Source: Bacteroidia bacterium (lineage in GTDB: Bacteria; Bacteroidota; Bacteroidia; Flavobacteriales; Flavobacteriaceae). Taken from it: 64,000 nucleotides of DNA. This document shows positions 34,676 to 45,219 of the stretch, one piece after another (position 1 is the first letter of the stretch; each line of letters opens with the position of its first letter). Under the pieces are notes generated by a model. That model did not search any database. It worked only from the letters and a program-made list of their open reading frames with translations, and was not told where the DNA came from. Location of the stretch: positions 153,071-217,070 of the forward strand of contig JAUIBW010000005.1 in NCBI GenBank assembly GCA_030427585.1. The letters run 5' to 3'. Made by a program: the position numbers and the translations under genes.

Positions 34676-37600
34676 ATGAAGAATAAATTAGGATATCTAT
34701 TTTTTGTGCTTACCTTCATGTCATTTTCCAATATGATTACCGCCCAGGAAATTACAATTACTGGAAAAGTAGCAGATAATACAGGAATGTTATTACCAGG
34801 GGTAAACATTATTATAAAAGACTCTTCTATAGGAACACAAACTGATTTTGACGGAAACTATTCATTAGCAGCCTCATCAGGAGACACATTGTTATTTAGT
34901 TATCTAGGAATGGAAACTCAAAGCATTACGGTATCAAATTCGGGAGTACACAACATCACCATGCAAGAGAGTTCTAATCAACTAGAAGAAATTGTAGTTA
35001 CCGGGTATTCAAAACAATCGGTAAGGAATATAACTGGGTCTGTTACTGTAATCAAAGCAGAAGACCTAGCTGCCACCACTCCTGTCGATATCGAACAATC
35101 TTTGCAAGGGTTAGCTTCGGGGGTTACTGTAGGTTCTGAGGGAGGCCCCGGAGGATCTGCAATGGTAAGAATACGAGGGTTTGGAACCATTAATAATAAT
35201 GATCCTCTTTATGTAATTGATGGCACACCAACAACTACCGGAATTAACCAGTTAAACCCAGCAGATATTGAATCTATGCAGATACTAAAAGATGCATCTT
35301 CTTCTGCTATTTATGGATTTAGAGCTGCTAATGGAGTAATCCTTATCACCACCAAAGGAGGTAAGTATAATAGCAAAACCAAGTTTACATTTAACACGAG
35401 TTTAGGAATTGACAATGTTCCAAAATCTGCTTTTCCAGATTTATTATCTCCTCAGGAGACCGCAAATGTTATTTGGACTCGTTTTAACAACGATGGCTTC
35501 GCACCTTCTCATCCCCAGTATGGTAACGGAAGTACTCCCGTATTACCAAACTATCTAACCCCTGCTGGAGCAGATTCTGCAGATCTATCTACATATGATG
35601 CCCAAACTAATAAGATTACCAGAGCAAATAAACAAGGTACAGATTGGTTTGACGAATATTTTAATGACGCTTTTGTTCAAAATTATAATCTGGGATTATC
35701 CGGAGGGTCTGAAAACGCAAAATTTCATGTCGGAATGGGAGCATTAAAACAAGAAGGTGTAGCCTTGCATACTTTCTATAATAGATATGTATTAAGAGCA
35801 AATTCAGAATTTAAAATAACCGATAATTTCAGAATAGGAGAATCATTTAACCTCTCTTATTCTGACAGAGTTGGTTCTGTTGGAAATCAATCTACAGGAG
35901 GCGATATTTCTTTCTTATATAGAGCACAACCTATCATTCCTGTATATGATATTGCAGGTAATTATGCAGGGCCACAAAGCCCGGGGTTAGGTAATGGTAT
36001 TAACCCTGTAGCTAGTGCAACCCGAAACAAAAATAATCTACAAAGAAGCTATAGAACAATTGGTAATGCATATGCAGAACTAGACTTTTTAAATGATTTT
36101 ACTTTCAAAACTAACATAGGACTAGACTATACTAATAACAATAGTTCCTTTTATGTTTTTCTTAACCCAGAAGTTGCAGAACCGAATTCTGTTAACCGAT
36201 TGATAGAAAGTAATGACTATACGATCTCTTCTACCTGGTACAACACCCTTAGTTATGCTAAAAACATAGGAAATCACTCTATTAACGCCATGCTAGGAAC
36301 AGAATCTAATAAAACACAAAGAAAATTCTTAAGTGCTTCAAGAACTGATTTCTTTACCGATGAGTTAGATTACAGATATTTGGATAGAGGAACCGGTTCT
36401 AGAGATAATAATGGTAGCGGAATTAAAAGTGGATATTTCTCTAGCTTCGGAAAAGTAGATTACAGCTACGACGATAAGTATTTATTATCATTTTCTCTAC
36501 GAAGAGATGCTACTTCAAAATTTGCGCAAAACAAAAGATCAGATTATTTCCCTTCATATAGTGCTGCATGGAGAATATCTAGTGAAAATTTCATGAAAAA
36601 CCTATCGTTTATCAATGATCTTAAAATAAAAGCTGGATACGGAGAACTAGGAAACGAAAGTATCCCTCAAGGTAGAATATTTAGTCAATATGTAAATAAT
36701 GATGACAGTAATTACGATATAGGAGGAAATAATTCTAATGTCACACCTGGATATAGTTTATTCATATTCGGAAATCCGGATTTGGAGTGGGAAACAACGA
36801 CAACAAAAAACATCGGAATTGATGGTGTTTTACTTGATCGAAAGTTAACATTCAGCTTTGAATACTATAATGCACTCACAAAAAAATTATTAGTTCAGGA
36901 TCAAGCAAATGTAACTCTTATAGGTCTTGCTCAGGCAAAATACATAAATGCGGGATCTGTAGAAAACAAAGGATTTGATTTTTCACTGGGGTATAGCGAT
37001 CAGATTAATGAAAACTTAAAATACCACGCTTCAATAAATATTTCTACTTATAAAAATACGGTACAAGAATTAGGAAACAATCCTAACTATTTCTTAGAAG
37101 GAAATTTGGCGCGAGAAACCAGACCGTCTAGAACACAAGCAGGTCATCCAATTGCTTCATTTCATGGTTTTATTATTGATGGTATCATCCAGAACGACGC
37201 AGAACTTGCTGCTACTGGTGATTACCTGGGAAAAGAGATAGGAACATTTAAGTATAGAGATGTGAATAATGACGGAGTGATTAATGATGACGATAGAGAT
37301 TTTATCGGAAGTCCTCACCCTGACTTTACGTATAGTTTTAATATGGGGTTAGAATATAAAAATATTGACTTGGGAATATTCTTCCAAGGAAGCCAGGGAA
37401 ATGATATTTATAATTTCACTAAATTCTTCACCGATTACAACAGTTTTCCCGGGGCAAAAAGCAGAAATTATCTAAATTCCTGGAGCCCATCTAATACAGG
37501 TGCAACTCTACCTAAACTCTCTAATAACCCTGCAGAACACTACTCTAGTGCTAGTAGCTATTATATAGAAGATGGATCGTACCTACGACTTAAAAATGTT

Positions 37601-37831
37601 CAATTAGGATACAGTTTACCAGGACGATTAACATCTAAACTAAAGATTTCGAAACTAAGATTTTTTGTACAGGCCAAAAACCTATTTACCTGGACAAAAT
37701 ACTCTGGACTGGATCCTGAAATCAACTTACAACAATATGGTGGTGATACTGTGAATCTGGATATTGGTATTGATAGAGGGGCATATCCTGTAGCAAGAAC
37801 TTATATACTAGGTGTTAATCTTGCTCTATAA
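34676..37831 (+). CDS. SusC/RagA-type TonB-dependent outer-membrane transporter
   Basis: This 1051-aa protein has a signal peptide (ending MITAQ). It continues with a carboxypeptidase-regulatory-like domain (ITGKVADNTGMLLPGVNIII), the TonB box region, a plug domain (IVVTGYSKQSVRNITGSVTV, MVRIRGFGTINNNDPLYVID) and a beta-barrel ending YILGVNLAL with a C-terminal hydrophobic pattern. It takes up oligosaccharides across the outer membrane with TonB energy and its SusD partner, encoded 109 bp downstream. The two GH92 mannosidases that follow suggest mannose-containing glycans, such as N-glycan or yeast-mannan fragments, as cargo. Confidence 0.95.
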   Translation: MKNKLGYLFFVLTFMSFSNMITAQEITITGKVADNTGMLLPGVNIIIKDSSIGTQTDFDGNYSLAASSGDTLLFSYLGMETQSITVSNSGVHNITMQESSNQLEEIVVTGYSKQSVRNITGSVTVIKAEDLAATTPVDIEQSLQGLASGVTVGSEGGPGGSAMVRIRGFGTINNNDPLYVIDGTPTTTGINQLNPADIESMQILKDASSSAIYGFRAANGVILITTKGGKYNSKTKFTFNTSLGIDNVPKSAFPDLLSPQETANVIWTRFNNDGFAPSHPQYGNGSTPVLPNYLTPAGADSADLSTYDAQTNKITRANKQGTDWFDEYFNDAFVQNYNLGLSGGSENAKFHVGMGALKQEGVALHTFYNRYVLRANSEFKITDNFRIGESFNLSYSDRVGSVGNQSTGGDISFLYRAQPIIPVYDIAGNYAGPQSPGLGNGINPVASATRNKNNLQRSYRTIGNAYAELDFLNDFTFKTNIGLDYTNNNSSFYVFLNPEVAEPNSVNRLIESNDYTISSTWYNTLSYAKNIGNHSINAMLGTESNKTQRKFLSASRTDFFTDELDYRYLDRGTGSRDNNGSGIKSGYFSSFGKVDYSYDDKYLLSFSLRRDATSKFAQNKRSDYFPSYSAAWRISSENFMKNLSFINDLKIKAGYGELGNESIPQGRIFSQYVNNDDSNYDIGGNNSNVTPGYSLFIFGNPDLEWETTTTKNIGIDGVLLDRKLTFSFEYYNALTKKLLVQDQANVTLIGLAQAKYINAGSVENKGFDFSLGYSDQINENLKYHASINISTYKNTVQELGNNPNYFLEGNLARETRPSRTQAGHPIASFHGFIIDGIIQNDAELAATGDYLGKEIGTFKYRDVNNDGVINDDDRDFIGSPHPDFTYSFNMGLEYKNIDLGIFFQGSQGNDIYNFTKFFTDYNSFPGAKSRNYLNSWSPSNTGATLPKLSNNPAEHYSSASSYYIEDGSYLRLKNVQLGYSLPGRLTSKLKISKLRFFVQAKNLFTWTKYSGLDPEINLQQYGGDTVNLDIGIDRGAYPVARTYILGVNLAL

Positions 37832-37940
37832 ATTAAAAAATGAGGTAAAATTGAGCATAGATAAACAAATGAAGACGAAATCAATGATAATCTCTTATTG
37901 CTCATGCTACACAATAATCAAAAAAATCAAATATAAACAG

Positions 37941-39617
37941 ATGAAAAAAATAATCTTATTTGTATTCGTTACGATACTAGTCATTTCCTGCGAGAAAGAA
38001 CTAGACATTGAACCACAAGGGTCTCTTGTAGAAGGGGTAATAGAATTTGACAAAGAATGGGTCGACCAACAACTTATTAGTGCTTATGCTATTTTAGACG
38101 GAAACCCCGGCTATTTCTGGGCACCTGCCTCTAATTGGGCGCTTGGAGATGTAGCTTCTGATGATTTCCATAAAGGTTCGTCTATAGATGACCAACCTCA
38201 ATTAAATGATGTTGAGCGTTTCTCTTCGGGAACAACAAACATTTATCTATCCAGAAAATGGGAATCTTTATTCGAAGGTATTTCCAGAACAAACCAAACG
38301 ATAGAATCAATTGCCAAAGCTATAGAAAAAGGCACTCCAGAAAAAGATGTAACAGTTCTTGGTGCAGAAGCACGCTTTTTAAGAGCACATTATCACATGG
38401 ATGCAAAAAAAATATGGAATAATATACCTTTTATGAAAGAAGGGTTAACCACTACTCCATCTAATGATACCGATATCTGGCCACAAATAGAAGAAGATTT
38501 AACATATGCAATAAACAACCTTCCCGAAAGCCAGGATGATGCCGGAAGAGCTAATTCATGGATAGCCAAAGCATACCTTGCAAAAGCGCATATGTTCCAA
38601 AATGATTATGCAGCAGCCAGACCTATTTTAGACAATATCATTAATGAAGGCCCTTTTCAATTGGTTCCTAATTATCATGATAATTTTAATGCCGAAAAAG
38701 ATAATAATTCAGAATCTGTATTTGCTGTTCAAAACTCTGTAAACGATGGAGGAGATGGATTCATTAATGGTAACAGAGGTAATAGATTAAACCATCCATA
38801 TGCTCCTGATGCTCCTGGTGGAGGATGTTGTGGTTTTTTTCAACCTAGCCAAAATTTGGTAAATGCATTTAAAACCGATGCTAATGGACTACCATTCTTA
38901 GACTCTTTTAATGATTCTGATATTACTAATGACCAAGGAATCACATCTGATCAACCCTTTACACCATATACCGGAAATCTAGATCCAAGATTAGACTGGA
39001 CCGTAGGTAGAAGAGGTATAGAATATTTAGGTTGGGGAATTATGCCCGGGGCGAGATGGACACGTGATCAATCTAACGGCGGGCCATATGTGGGTAAGAA
39101 ACATGAAATATTAAAATCTCAGGAAGGCTCAATGTCTGCCGCTGGATTACCACAATACAATGCGATTAATACACCATTAATAAGATATTCTGATGTATTA
39201 TTATGGAGAGCAGAAGTATATGCGCAAGATGGCCTATTAACTGAAGCCATGAATCTTGTAAACAGAATAAGAGCCAGAGCTGCAAACCCAGATGGATTTG
39301 TTAAAAATCCCGACGGAACACCGGCTGCAAACTATGTAATCAATGAATATACATCATTTCCCGACCAGGAATATGCCATTAAAGCGGTTCGTTTTGAAAG
39401 AAGATTAGAATTAGCCTCAGAAGGACATCGATTTTTTGACTTGGTACGTTGGGGGATAGCTCCACAAGTATTAAATAAATACATTAGTGAAGAATCTTCA
39501 AAACGTGTTTATCTTAACGGAGCAAGTTTTACTCAGGGAAAAAGCGAATACTACCCTATTCCTCTCGATGCAATAAACTCTTCTGGAGGAGCTTTAAAGC
39601 AAAATTCAGGATATTAA
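37941..39617 (+). CDS. SusD/RagB-type glycan-binding lipoprotein
   Basis: This 558-aa protein is read from the ATG at 37941, which gives a lipoprotein signal (KKIILFVFVTILVISC). The frame is open upstream, but that part is unlike the family. TPR-rich SusD features include the N-terminal helices around WVDQQLISAYAILDGNPGY, EARFLRAHYHMDAKKIWNN, RVRAARG-like NRIRARAANPDG and the conserved end VRFERRLELASEGHRFFDLV followed by KSEYYPIPL. It caps the SusC pore on the cell surface and binds the glycan. Confidence 0.93.
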   Translation: MKKIILFVFVTILVISCEKELDIEPQGSLVEGVIEFDKEWVDQQLISAYAILDGNPGYFWAPASNWALGDVASDDFHKGSSIDDQPQLNDVERFSSGTTNIYLSRKWESLFEGISRTNQTIESIAKAIEKGTPEKDVTVLGAEARFLRAHYHMDAKKIWNNIPFMKEGLTTTPSNDTDIWPQIEEDLTYAINNLPESQDDAGRANSWIAKAYLAKAHMFQNDYAAARPILDNIINEGPFQLVPNYHDNFNAEKDNNSESVFAVQNSVNDGGDGFINGNRGNRLNHPYAPDAPGGGCCGFFQPSQNLVNAFKTDANGLPFLDSFNDSDITNDQGITSDQPFTPYTGNLDPRLDWTVGRRGIEYLGWGIMPGARWTRDQSNGGPYVGKKHEILKSQEGSMSAAGLPQYNAINTPLIRYSDVLLWRAEVYAQDGLLTEAMNLVNRIRARAANPDGFVKNPDGTPAANYVINEYTSFPDQEYAIKAVRFERRLELASEGHRFFDLVRWGIAPQVLNKYISEESSKRVYLNGASFTQGKSEYYPIPLDAINSSGGALKQNSGY

Positions 39618-39676
39618 TTATTAACCATGTTCTACTAATAAATTTGTTTCATTAGTTATTTTTTGTTTTAGATTGT

Positions 39677-39709
39677 AAAGACAGAATCATTCACACAGAT
39701 TCTGTCTTT
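39677..39709 (+). terminator. Hairpin between susD and the first GH92 gene
   Basis: AAAGACAGAATC (39677-39688) pairs perfectly with GATTCTGTCTTT (39698-39709). It could reduce read-through from susCD into the enzyme genes. Confidence 0.6.
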
Positions 39710-39779
39710 CACATATTAATTCATCATACATTTTTAACACCTTATATAATTCAACTACAAATTTCAAAATAAATGAGTC

Positions 39780-42779
39780 ATGAAATTGCTTATACTTAGA
39801 AGAACACTCCTAATCTTCATAATTGCAGGATTAGGTATCCATTGCACAAATAAAGAAAAAGTAAAAAACCCGGTAGATTATGTAGATGTTTTTATCGGAA
39901 CAAAATCACCTGGACATACATTTCCTGGCCCTATGCTTCCTTTCGGGATGGTACAATTAAGTCCGGATACCAGAAATGACCACACTAGTTGGCCGGCCTG
40001 TGCAGGATATGATTATACAGATACTTCTATTATAGGATTTACCCATACGCATTTATCAGGAACGGGAGTTCCCGATTTAGGTGATATTTTACTCATGCCT
40101 ACAACCGGAAAAGTACAATTTCAAGCAGGAACTCCAGAAAATCCGGATTCTGGATATCGTTCCAGATTTAGTCACAAAAATGAATTTGCCGAACCTGGAT
40201 ATTATTCGGTCACTCTGGATGATTACCATATAAAGACAGAACTAACAACTACAAAACGGGTCGGAGTACATCGATACACATATCCAAAAGCAGAAAAAAC
40301 AAGTATCGTTATTGACCTAGAACACCGTGATCCAGTAATAGAAGCAACATTCGAGATCATAAGTAAAACAGAAATTGCCGGGTATCGAAGATCAAAGGCA
40401 TGGGCCGGTAACCAACGTCAGTATTTTGTTGCACAATTTTCTAAACCTATCGTATCCTATCAAATTCTTACCGGAGAAAAAACAGTAACTACAGGTACCA
40501 AATTTAATAACAAAAAAATAATAGCTGCTCTTAATTTTGAGAGTACCGAAGATCAGGTTATCGCAAAAGTGGCCTTATCTGCAGTAAGTATTGATGGTGC
40601 CAGAAAAAATCTAAAAAAAGAATTACCTCATTGGGATTTCGATCAAGTTAGAACAGAAGCCAGAAAAACCTGGAATACTTCGTTAAGTAAAATAGCAATA
40701 TCCGATAACAACGAAGATAAAAAAGAAATATTCTATACTTCTTTATATCATAGTCTTTTGACCCCTAATTTATATAATGACATTGATGGTCAATATCGCG
40801 GAATGGATGACCGCATACATACCGCAAAAGGATTTAATAATTATACTGTTTTCTCTCTTTGGGATACATTTAGAGGATTACACCCATTATTAACAATTAT
40901 AGAGCCAGATGTAACCCGAGATATCGTTGTTACCTTACAAAAAAAACACGAACAATATGGTGAAATCCCTATGTGGGAATTGGCTGCAAATGACACAAGG
41001 TGTATGATAGGGTACCATGGGGTTTCTGTTATGGCAGATGCATACTTAAAAGGAATAACAGATGTGAATGCCGAAAAAGTATTAACCGCTATGATAGAAA
41101 GTTCTAATGTAAAAAAAAGAGGTATTAACTATTACACCGAACTAGGTTTTGTGCCCTCAAACAAAAGCAGTCAATCTGTTTCCAAAACACTAGAATATGC
41201 ATATGATGATTGGTGTATTGCACAAATGGCCAAAGCACTAAATAAAACAGATATCTACAATGAATATTCGAGAAGAGCTCAATTTTTTGTTAATCTATAT
41301 GATCAGCAAACAGGTTTTATGAGACCTCGATACTCTAATAGAAAATGGTACGAAGATTTTAACCCCACATCTGTCGAAAAAACGTATAATTTTAACTTTA
41401 CAGAAGGAAACTCATACCAATACAGCCTGTTTGTTCCTCATGATATAGCAAGTGTAATTGATTTGGTTGGTGGTGACACTAATTTTAATCAATGGTTAGA
41501 CAACCTTTTCTCTAAAAATTTTGATGAAGAAATTAGCGAAGATTCTGATGTTTCTGGACTACTAGGTCAATACTCTCACGGAAATGAACCGAGCCACCAT
41601 CTCGCTTACCTGTACAACTATGCTGGTAAACCCTGGAAATCACAACAAACGATTCACAAAATATTAAACGAAATGTATACTTCTGAACCCGATGGGCTCT
41701 GCGGAAATGATGATTGCGGACAAATGTCTGCATGGTATGTATTGAGTAGTTTAGGGTTTTACTCTGTTACCCCAGGAGCTTCAGAATATGTTATTGGAAG
41801 TCCATCTTTTGAAAAGGCCGAAATTCACCTCGATAACGGAAAGACTTTTACAATACTGGCTCATAATGCTAGTGAAAAAAACATTCATTTTTCATCCCTG
41901 AAACTTAATGGTGAAGAATACCCTAACACATATCTAAAACACGAAGACATTCTAAAAGGAGGAGAATTGGTTTTTGAAATGACAGATGTTCCTAATAAAG
42001 ATTGGGGGATTGATCCAGCAAACAGACCATTATCAGATACCAAAACAACAGTAAGTATCCCATATCTAAAATCTGATCATACTACATTTTTAGACACCAA
42101 AACAATTGTTCTAGGTTGTGATACAGAAAATGCAGATATATATTATACACTTGATGGTAGTGACCCCACAAAAAACAGTATGCGATATAGCTCTCCTTTC
42201 GAGATAAAAAAATCTACAGAGCTTAAAATTAAAGCTTTCAAAAATGATTTAATATCTAGTTATACAACAACAATATTCCTAGAGAAACTAAAAAGTATCG
42301 ATCCAAAGAAATTAAAAACCAAGCTTAAAAGTGGACTTTCATATAAATATTACGAAGGTATTTTTCGATCTGTTTACGATTTTCTACAAGAAGATCCCGT
42401 ACAAAAAGGAGAAGTCCAAACTATTAATATAACATCCCGTTTGCGAGACGAATGGATAGGTTTCGAATTTGATGGATTTATTAATATTCCTAAAAATGGT
42501 GTATATAATTTTGAAATTGCCGCAAATGATGGCGCTCAATTATTAATTGATGGTAAAGAATTGTTTGAAAGCGATGGAAGAAAATCATTTAGTTTTATTC
42601 AAAAAAACGATATAATTTTATCTAAAGGACTGCATAAATTTACGATACGATATTTTCAATGTTCAGATAACATCGGACTAAAAGCATTATGGAGTGGTCC
42701 TGATTTTGAGAAAACCGAAATTAACACCTCTTATCTTTATCATATGATAGATCAAAATAAAAAGAAATCTAATCCATAA
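39780..42779 (+). CDS. GH92 alpha-mannosidase with CHB_HEX_C-like and PA14 domains
   Basis: This 999-aa lipoprotein has the signal IAGLGIHC. Residues ~35-750 are a GH92 exo-alpha-mannosidase: VDVFIGTKSPGHTFPGPMLP, GFTHTHLSGTGVPDLGDI, LWDTFRGLHPL, GNEPSHHLAYLYNYAGKP and GLCGNDDCGQMSAWYVLSSL. These Ca-dependent inverting enzymes remove alpha-1,2/1,3/1,4/1,6-mannose. Two extra domains follow: a chitobiase-C-terminal-like repeat (DIYYTLDGSDPTKNS, ~785-850) and PA14 (WIGFEFDGFI, NDGAQLLIDGKELFES, ~870-985), both likely for glycan binding. It is the longer of the two GH92 proteins in this locus. Confidence 0.93.
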   Translation: MKLLILRRTLLIFIIAGLGIHCTNKEKVKNPVDYVDVFIGTKSPGHTFPGPMLPFGMVQLSPDTRNDHTSWPACAGYDYTDTSIIGFTHTHLSGTGVPDLGDILLMPTTGKVQFQAGTPENPDSGYRSRFSHKNEFAEPGYYSVTLDDYHIKTELTTTKRVGVHRYTYPKAEKTSIVIDLEHRDPVIEATFEIISKTEIAGYRRSKAWAGNQRQYFVAQFSKPIVSYQILTGEKTVTTGTKFNNKKIIAALNFESTEDQVIAKVALSAVSIDGARKNLKKELPHWDFDQVRTEARKTWNTSLSKIAISDNNEDKKEIFYTSLYHSLLTPNLYNDIDGQYRGMDDRIHTAKGFNNYTVFSLWDTFRGLHPLLTIIEPDVTRDIVVTLQKKHEQYGEIPMWELAANDTRCMIGYHGVSVMADAYLKGITDVNAEKVLTAMIESSNVKKRGINYYTELGFVPSNKSSQSVSKTLEYAYDDWCIAQMAKALNKTDIYNEYSRRAQFFVNLYDQQTGFMRPRYSNRKWYEDFNPTSVEKTYNFNFTEGNSYQYSLFVPHDIASVIDLVGGDTNFNQWLDNLFSKNFDEEISEDSDVSGLLGQYSHGNEPSHHLAYLYNYAGKPWKSQQTIHKILNEMYTSEPDGLCGNDDCGQMSAWYVLSSLGFYSVTPGASEYVIGSPSFEKAEIHLDNGKTFTILAHNASEKNIHFSSLKLNGEEYPNTYLKHEDILKGGELVFEMTDVPNKDWGIDPANRPLSDTKTTVSIPYLKSDHTTFLDTKTIVLGCDTENADIYYTLDGSDPTKNSMRYSSPFEIKKSTELKIKAFKNDLISSYTTTIFLEKLKSIDPKKLKTKLKSGLSYKYYEGIFRSVYDFLQEDPVQKGEVQTINITSRLRDEWIGFEFDGFINIPKNGVYNFEIAANDGAQLLIDGKELFESDGRKSFSFIQKNDIILSKGLHKFTIRYFQCSDNIGLKALWSGPDFEKTEINTSYLYHMIDQNKKKSNP

Positions 42780-42857
42780 CTTTCAAAAAAAAAACAGCAA
42801 AAACAAACTTAACCGTTGGCAGCATAAGTAACAACAAACAAAAACATAGAATAAAAA

Positions 42858-43766
42858 ATGATATTAGGAGTAGATATAGGAGGTAGCCATATTACTGTAG
42901 CCCGCATTGATACCAAAAACCATGAAATACCAGATTCTAATTTAATTTCAATAAAAGTAGACAGCACCGCTCAAGCAAGCGAGATTATTGATCAATGGAT
43001 TTATGCTTTACAAAAAAGCATAGATGCTCTTGGCAATGAATCCCTTGAAGGAATATGCATAGCATTACCAGGTCCCTTTGACTATCATCAAGGAATTTTT
43101 GCCTACAAAATGAAGAATAAGTTTACTTCTCTTTTTGGGATAAACATTAAACAAATAATTAGTGAACGATTAGCATTATCTGCTACTACACCATTACGAT
43201 TTTATAATGATGCAGCCTGTTTTGGCATAGGAGAATTCTGGAAAGGAAAACTTAAATCTACAGAAAAAGCACTAGCCATAACTTTAGGTACTGGTTTCGG
43301 AGCTACCTTTTTATTACAAGGACTCCCTGTACTTTCTGGAGATGGTGTTGCCAAAAATGGTGAACTTTACAATATTCCTTTTAAAAATGGGATAGCAGAC
43401 GAGTATTTCTCTACCCGTTGGTTTACTAAAAAATATAAGGAAGCAACAGGGATTACGATACGTGGAGTAAAAGATCTAATTACTGATTCGAACTCTAACC
43501 TGTATGCAGATCAAATATTCAATGAATTTTCCAGAAATTTAGCCACCTTCCTGTCTCCGTGGTTAAAAGAATATAATGCAGAGGCGGTTGTGATTGGAGG
43601 AAATATATCTAAAGCATGGAGTTCTTTTGCAGATAACCTGAATATAGAATTAAAAAATCAGGGGTGCACCACCAAAATATACCAAAGTGAATTAAAAGAA
43701 AAGGCAATTTTATTAGGTGGGGCACGTCTGGTTAACAATATATTTTATGAGAGTCTCTGTTTTTAA
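42858..43766 (+). CDS. ROK family sugar kinase-like protein (first copy)
   Basis: This 302-aa ASKHA-fold protein starts MILGVDIGGSHITVARIDTK and has ICIALPGPFDYHQGIF, a catalytic-type FYNDAACFGIGE (Asp) and a GTGFGATF phosphate loop. The zinc-binding CxCGxxGCxE motif of classical ROK kinases is not present; that position reads GDGVAKNGELYNIPF. It probably phosphorylates a hexose such as mannose released by the mannosidases, but could be a sugar-sensing relative. It lies between a GH92 gene and a sugar permease, and a second copy lies at 47810. Confidence 0.85.
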   Translation: MILGVDIGGSHITVARIDTKNHEIPDSNLISIKVDSTAQASEIIDQWIYALQKSIDALGNESLEGICIALPGPFDYHQGIFAYKMKNKFTSLFGINIKQIISERLALSATTPLRFYNDAACFGIGEFWKGKLKSTEKALAITLGTGFGATFLLQGLPVLSGDGVAKNGELYNIPFKNGIADEYFSTRWFTKKYKEATGITIRGVKDLITDSNSNLYADQIFNEFSRNLATFLSPWLKEYNAEAVVIGGNISKAWSSFADNLNIELKNQGCTTKIYQSELKEKAILLGGARLVNNIFYESLCF

Positions 43767-43859
43767 AGGTATATAAACCGAGTAGATTAGCAAAAGATTA
43801 AAGTATAGTAATACAATAACAAAAAATAAACCAAATTATAATCTTTAAAAAACACTATT

Positions 43860-45158
43860 TTGAAAAACAGTACAACATATAAAAGTGCTTTTATATTTTT
43901 GACTTCCCTGTTCTTTTTATGGGGATTTATAACAGTGCTCGTCGATTCTCTAATCCCGAGACTTCGGGAGGTTTTTACGTTAAATTACTTTCAGGCTGGA
44001 TTAGTTCAATTTGCGTTTTTTGGAGCCTATTTTTTATTATCGATCCCTTCTGGGTTTATTCTATCTAAAATTGGATATAAAAAAGGAATTATATTAGGCT
44101 TATTAACTCTGGCAACAGGATGTTTATTATTTTATCCTGCAGCATCGTATCGCGAATTTAGTATTTTTATGTTAGCATACTTTGTAGTAGCAAGTGGGAT
44201 TACTATTCTACAAGTTGCTGCCAATCCATACGTAGCTGTATTAGGTTCTGAAGAAGGTGCTTCGAGCAGGCTTAACTTGTCTCAGGCTTTTAATTCTCTA
44301 GGCACTACCATTGCTCCGGCTATTGGAGCTATGTTTATTTTAAGTGACAAAGTTAAAACCCCTCAGGAAATTGCCGCTTTAAACACTCTAGATAAAGAAA
44401 GTTATTATATTTCTGAAGCAGCTGCGGTTCAATCCCCTTTCATAGGAATTGCCATATTTGTAGCCATCCTGGCCTTTATCTTTATATTTATCAAACTTCC
44501 TAAGCTAATAAAAAGCAGCCCAAAAGGCGGATACATAAAAGCTTTACAAAGTAAATCTTTGGTGATGGGAGCTATTGGAATATTTGTATATGTTGGAGCC
44601 GAAGTTGCTATAGGTAGTTACCTAATTAATTATTTTTTGGATATGAATCTGGCATCCTTAATCAAGGAGAGCACATTGATGAAAAGTATTTCTGAAGGGA
44701 TTTTGGGATCAGATAGCCAAACACTAGACAATAAAGCAATAGTAGGTGCTTTTGTTACTTTTTATTGGAGTGGTGCGATGATTGGTCGGTTTATAGGAGC
44801 ACATCTAACCAAAATTATAAAACCTGCAAAGGTTTTAAGTTTCTTTGCTATTGGTGCTACTCTATTGATTTTAATATCTATGTCAACATCTGGTTTTATA
44901 GCCATGTGGAGTATCCTGGCAGTAGGATTATTTAACTCTATTATGTTTCCAACTATATTTTCTTTATCTATAGAAGGATTAGATGATTTAAAACCACAAG
45001 CATCTGGTATTTTATGTACTATGATTGTTGGTGGCGCAATAATCCCTCCCTTATTTGGATTACTTTCTGATCAAACCGGGTTTAAGACCGCACTGGTCCT
45101 TGTTTTAATCTGCTATATTTATATAGTCTTTTATGGCAGAAGAAAAGCTAATACTTAA
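43860..45158 (+). CDS. Sugar permease of the major facilitator superfamily (FucP/GluP-like)
   Basis: This 432-aa protein has 12 predicted helices. FFLWGFITVLVDSLIPRLRE, NYFQAGLVQFAFFGAYFLLS and LQVAANPYVAVLG are hallmarks of the FHS branch (fucose, glucose/galactose, mannose proton symporters). It imports the monosaccharide released in the periplasm. The start is taken as TTG at 43860, which gives the usual N-terminus; no upstream ATG fits. It lies between the ROK gene and the second GH92 gene in the same direction. Confidence 0.92.
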   Translation: MKNSTTYKSAFIFLTSLFFLWGFITVLVDSLIPRLREVFTLNYFQAGLVQFAFFGAYFLLSIPSGFILSKIGYKKGIILGLLTLATGCLLFYPAASYREFSIFMLAYFVVASGITILQVAANPYVAVLGSEEGASSRLNLSQAFNSLGTTIAPAIGAMFILSDKVKTPQEIAALNTLDKESYYISEAAAVQSPFIGIAIFVAILAFIFIFIKLPKLIKSSPKGGYIKALQSKSLVMGAIGIFVYVGAEVAIGSYLINYFLDMNLASLIKESTLMKSISEGILGSDSQTLDNKAIVGAFVTFYWSGAMIGRFIGAHLTKIIKPAKVLSFFAIGATLLILISMSTSGFIAMWSILAVGLFNSIMFPTIFSLSIEGLDDLKPQASGILCTMIVGGAIIPPLFGLLSDQTGFKTALVLVLICYIYIVFYGRRKANT

Positions 45159-45219
45159 AAATAAACACTCATCACTCTTTATACTAAAATTTTAAAGTGA
45201 ACATAAAAATCATATCGTA

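Noticed and set aside
37812..37940. Upstream extension of the SusD frame
   Set aside because: It overlaps the end of susC and would bury the lipoprotein signal; ATG 37941 is preferred.
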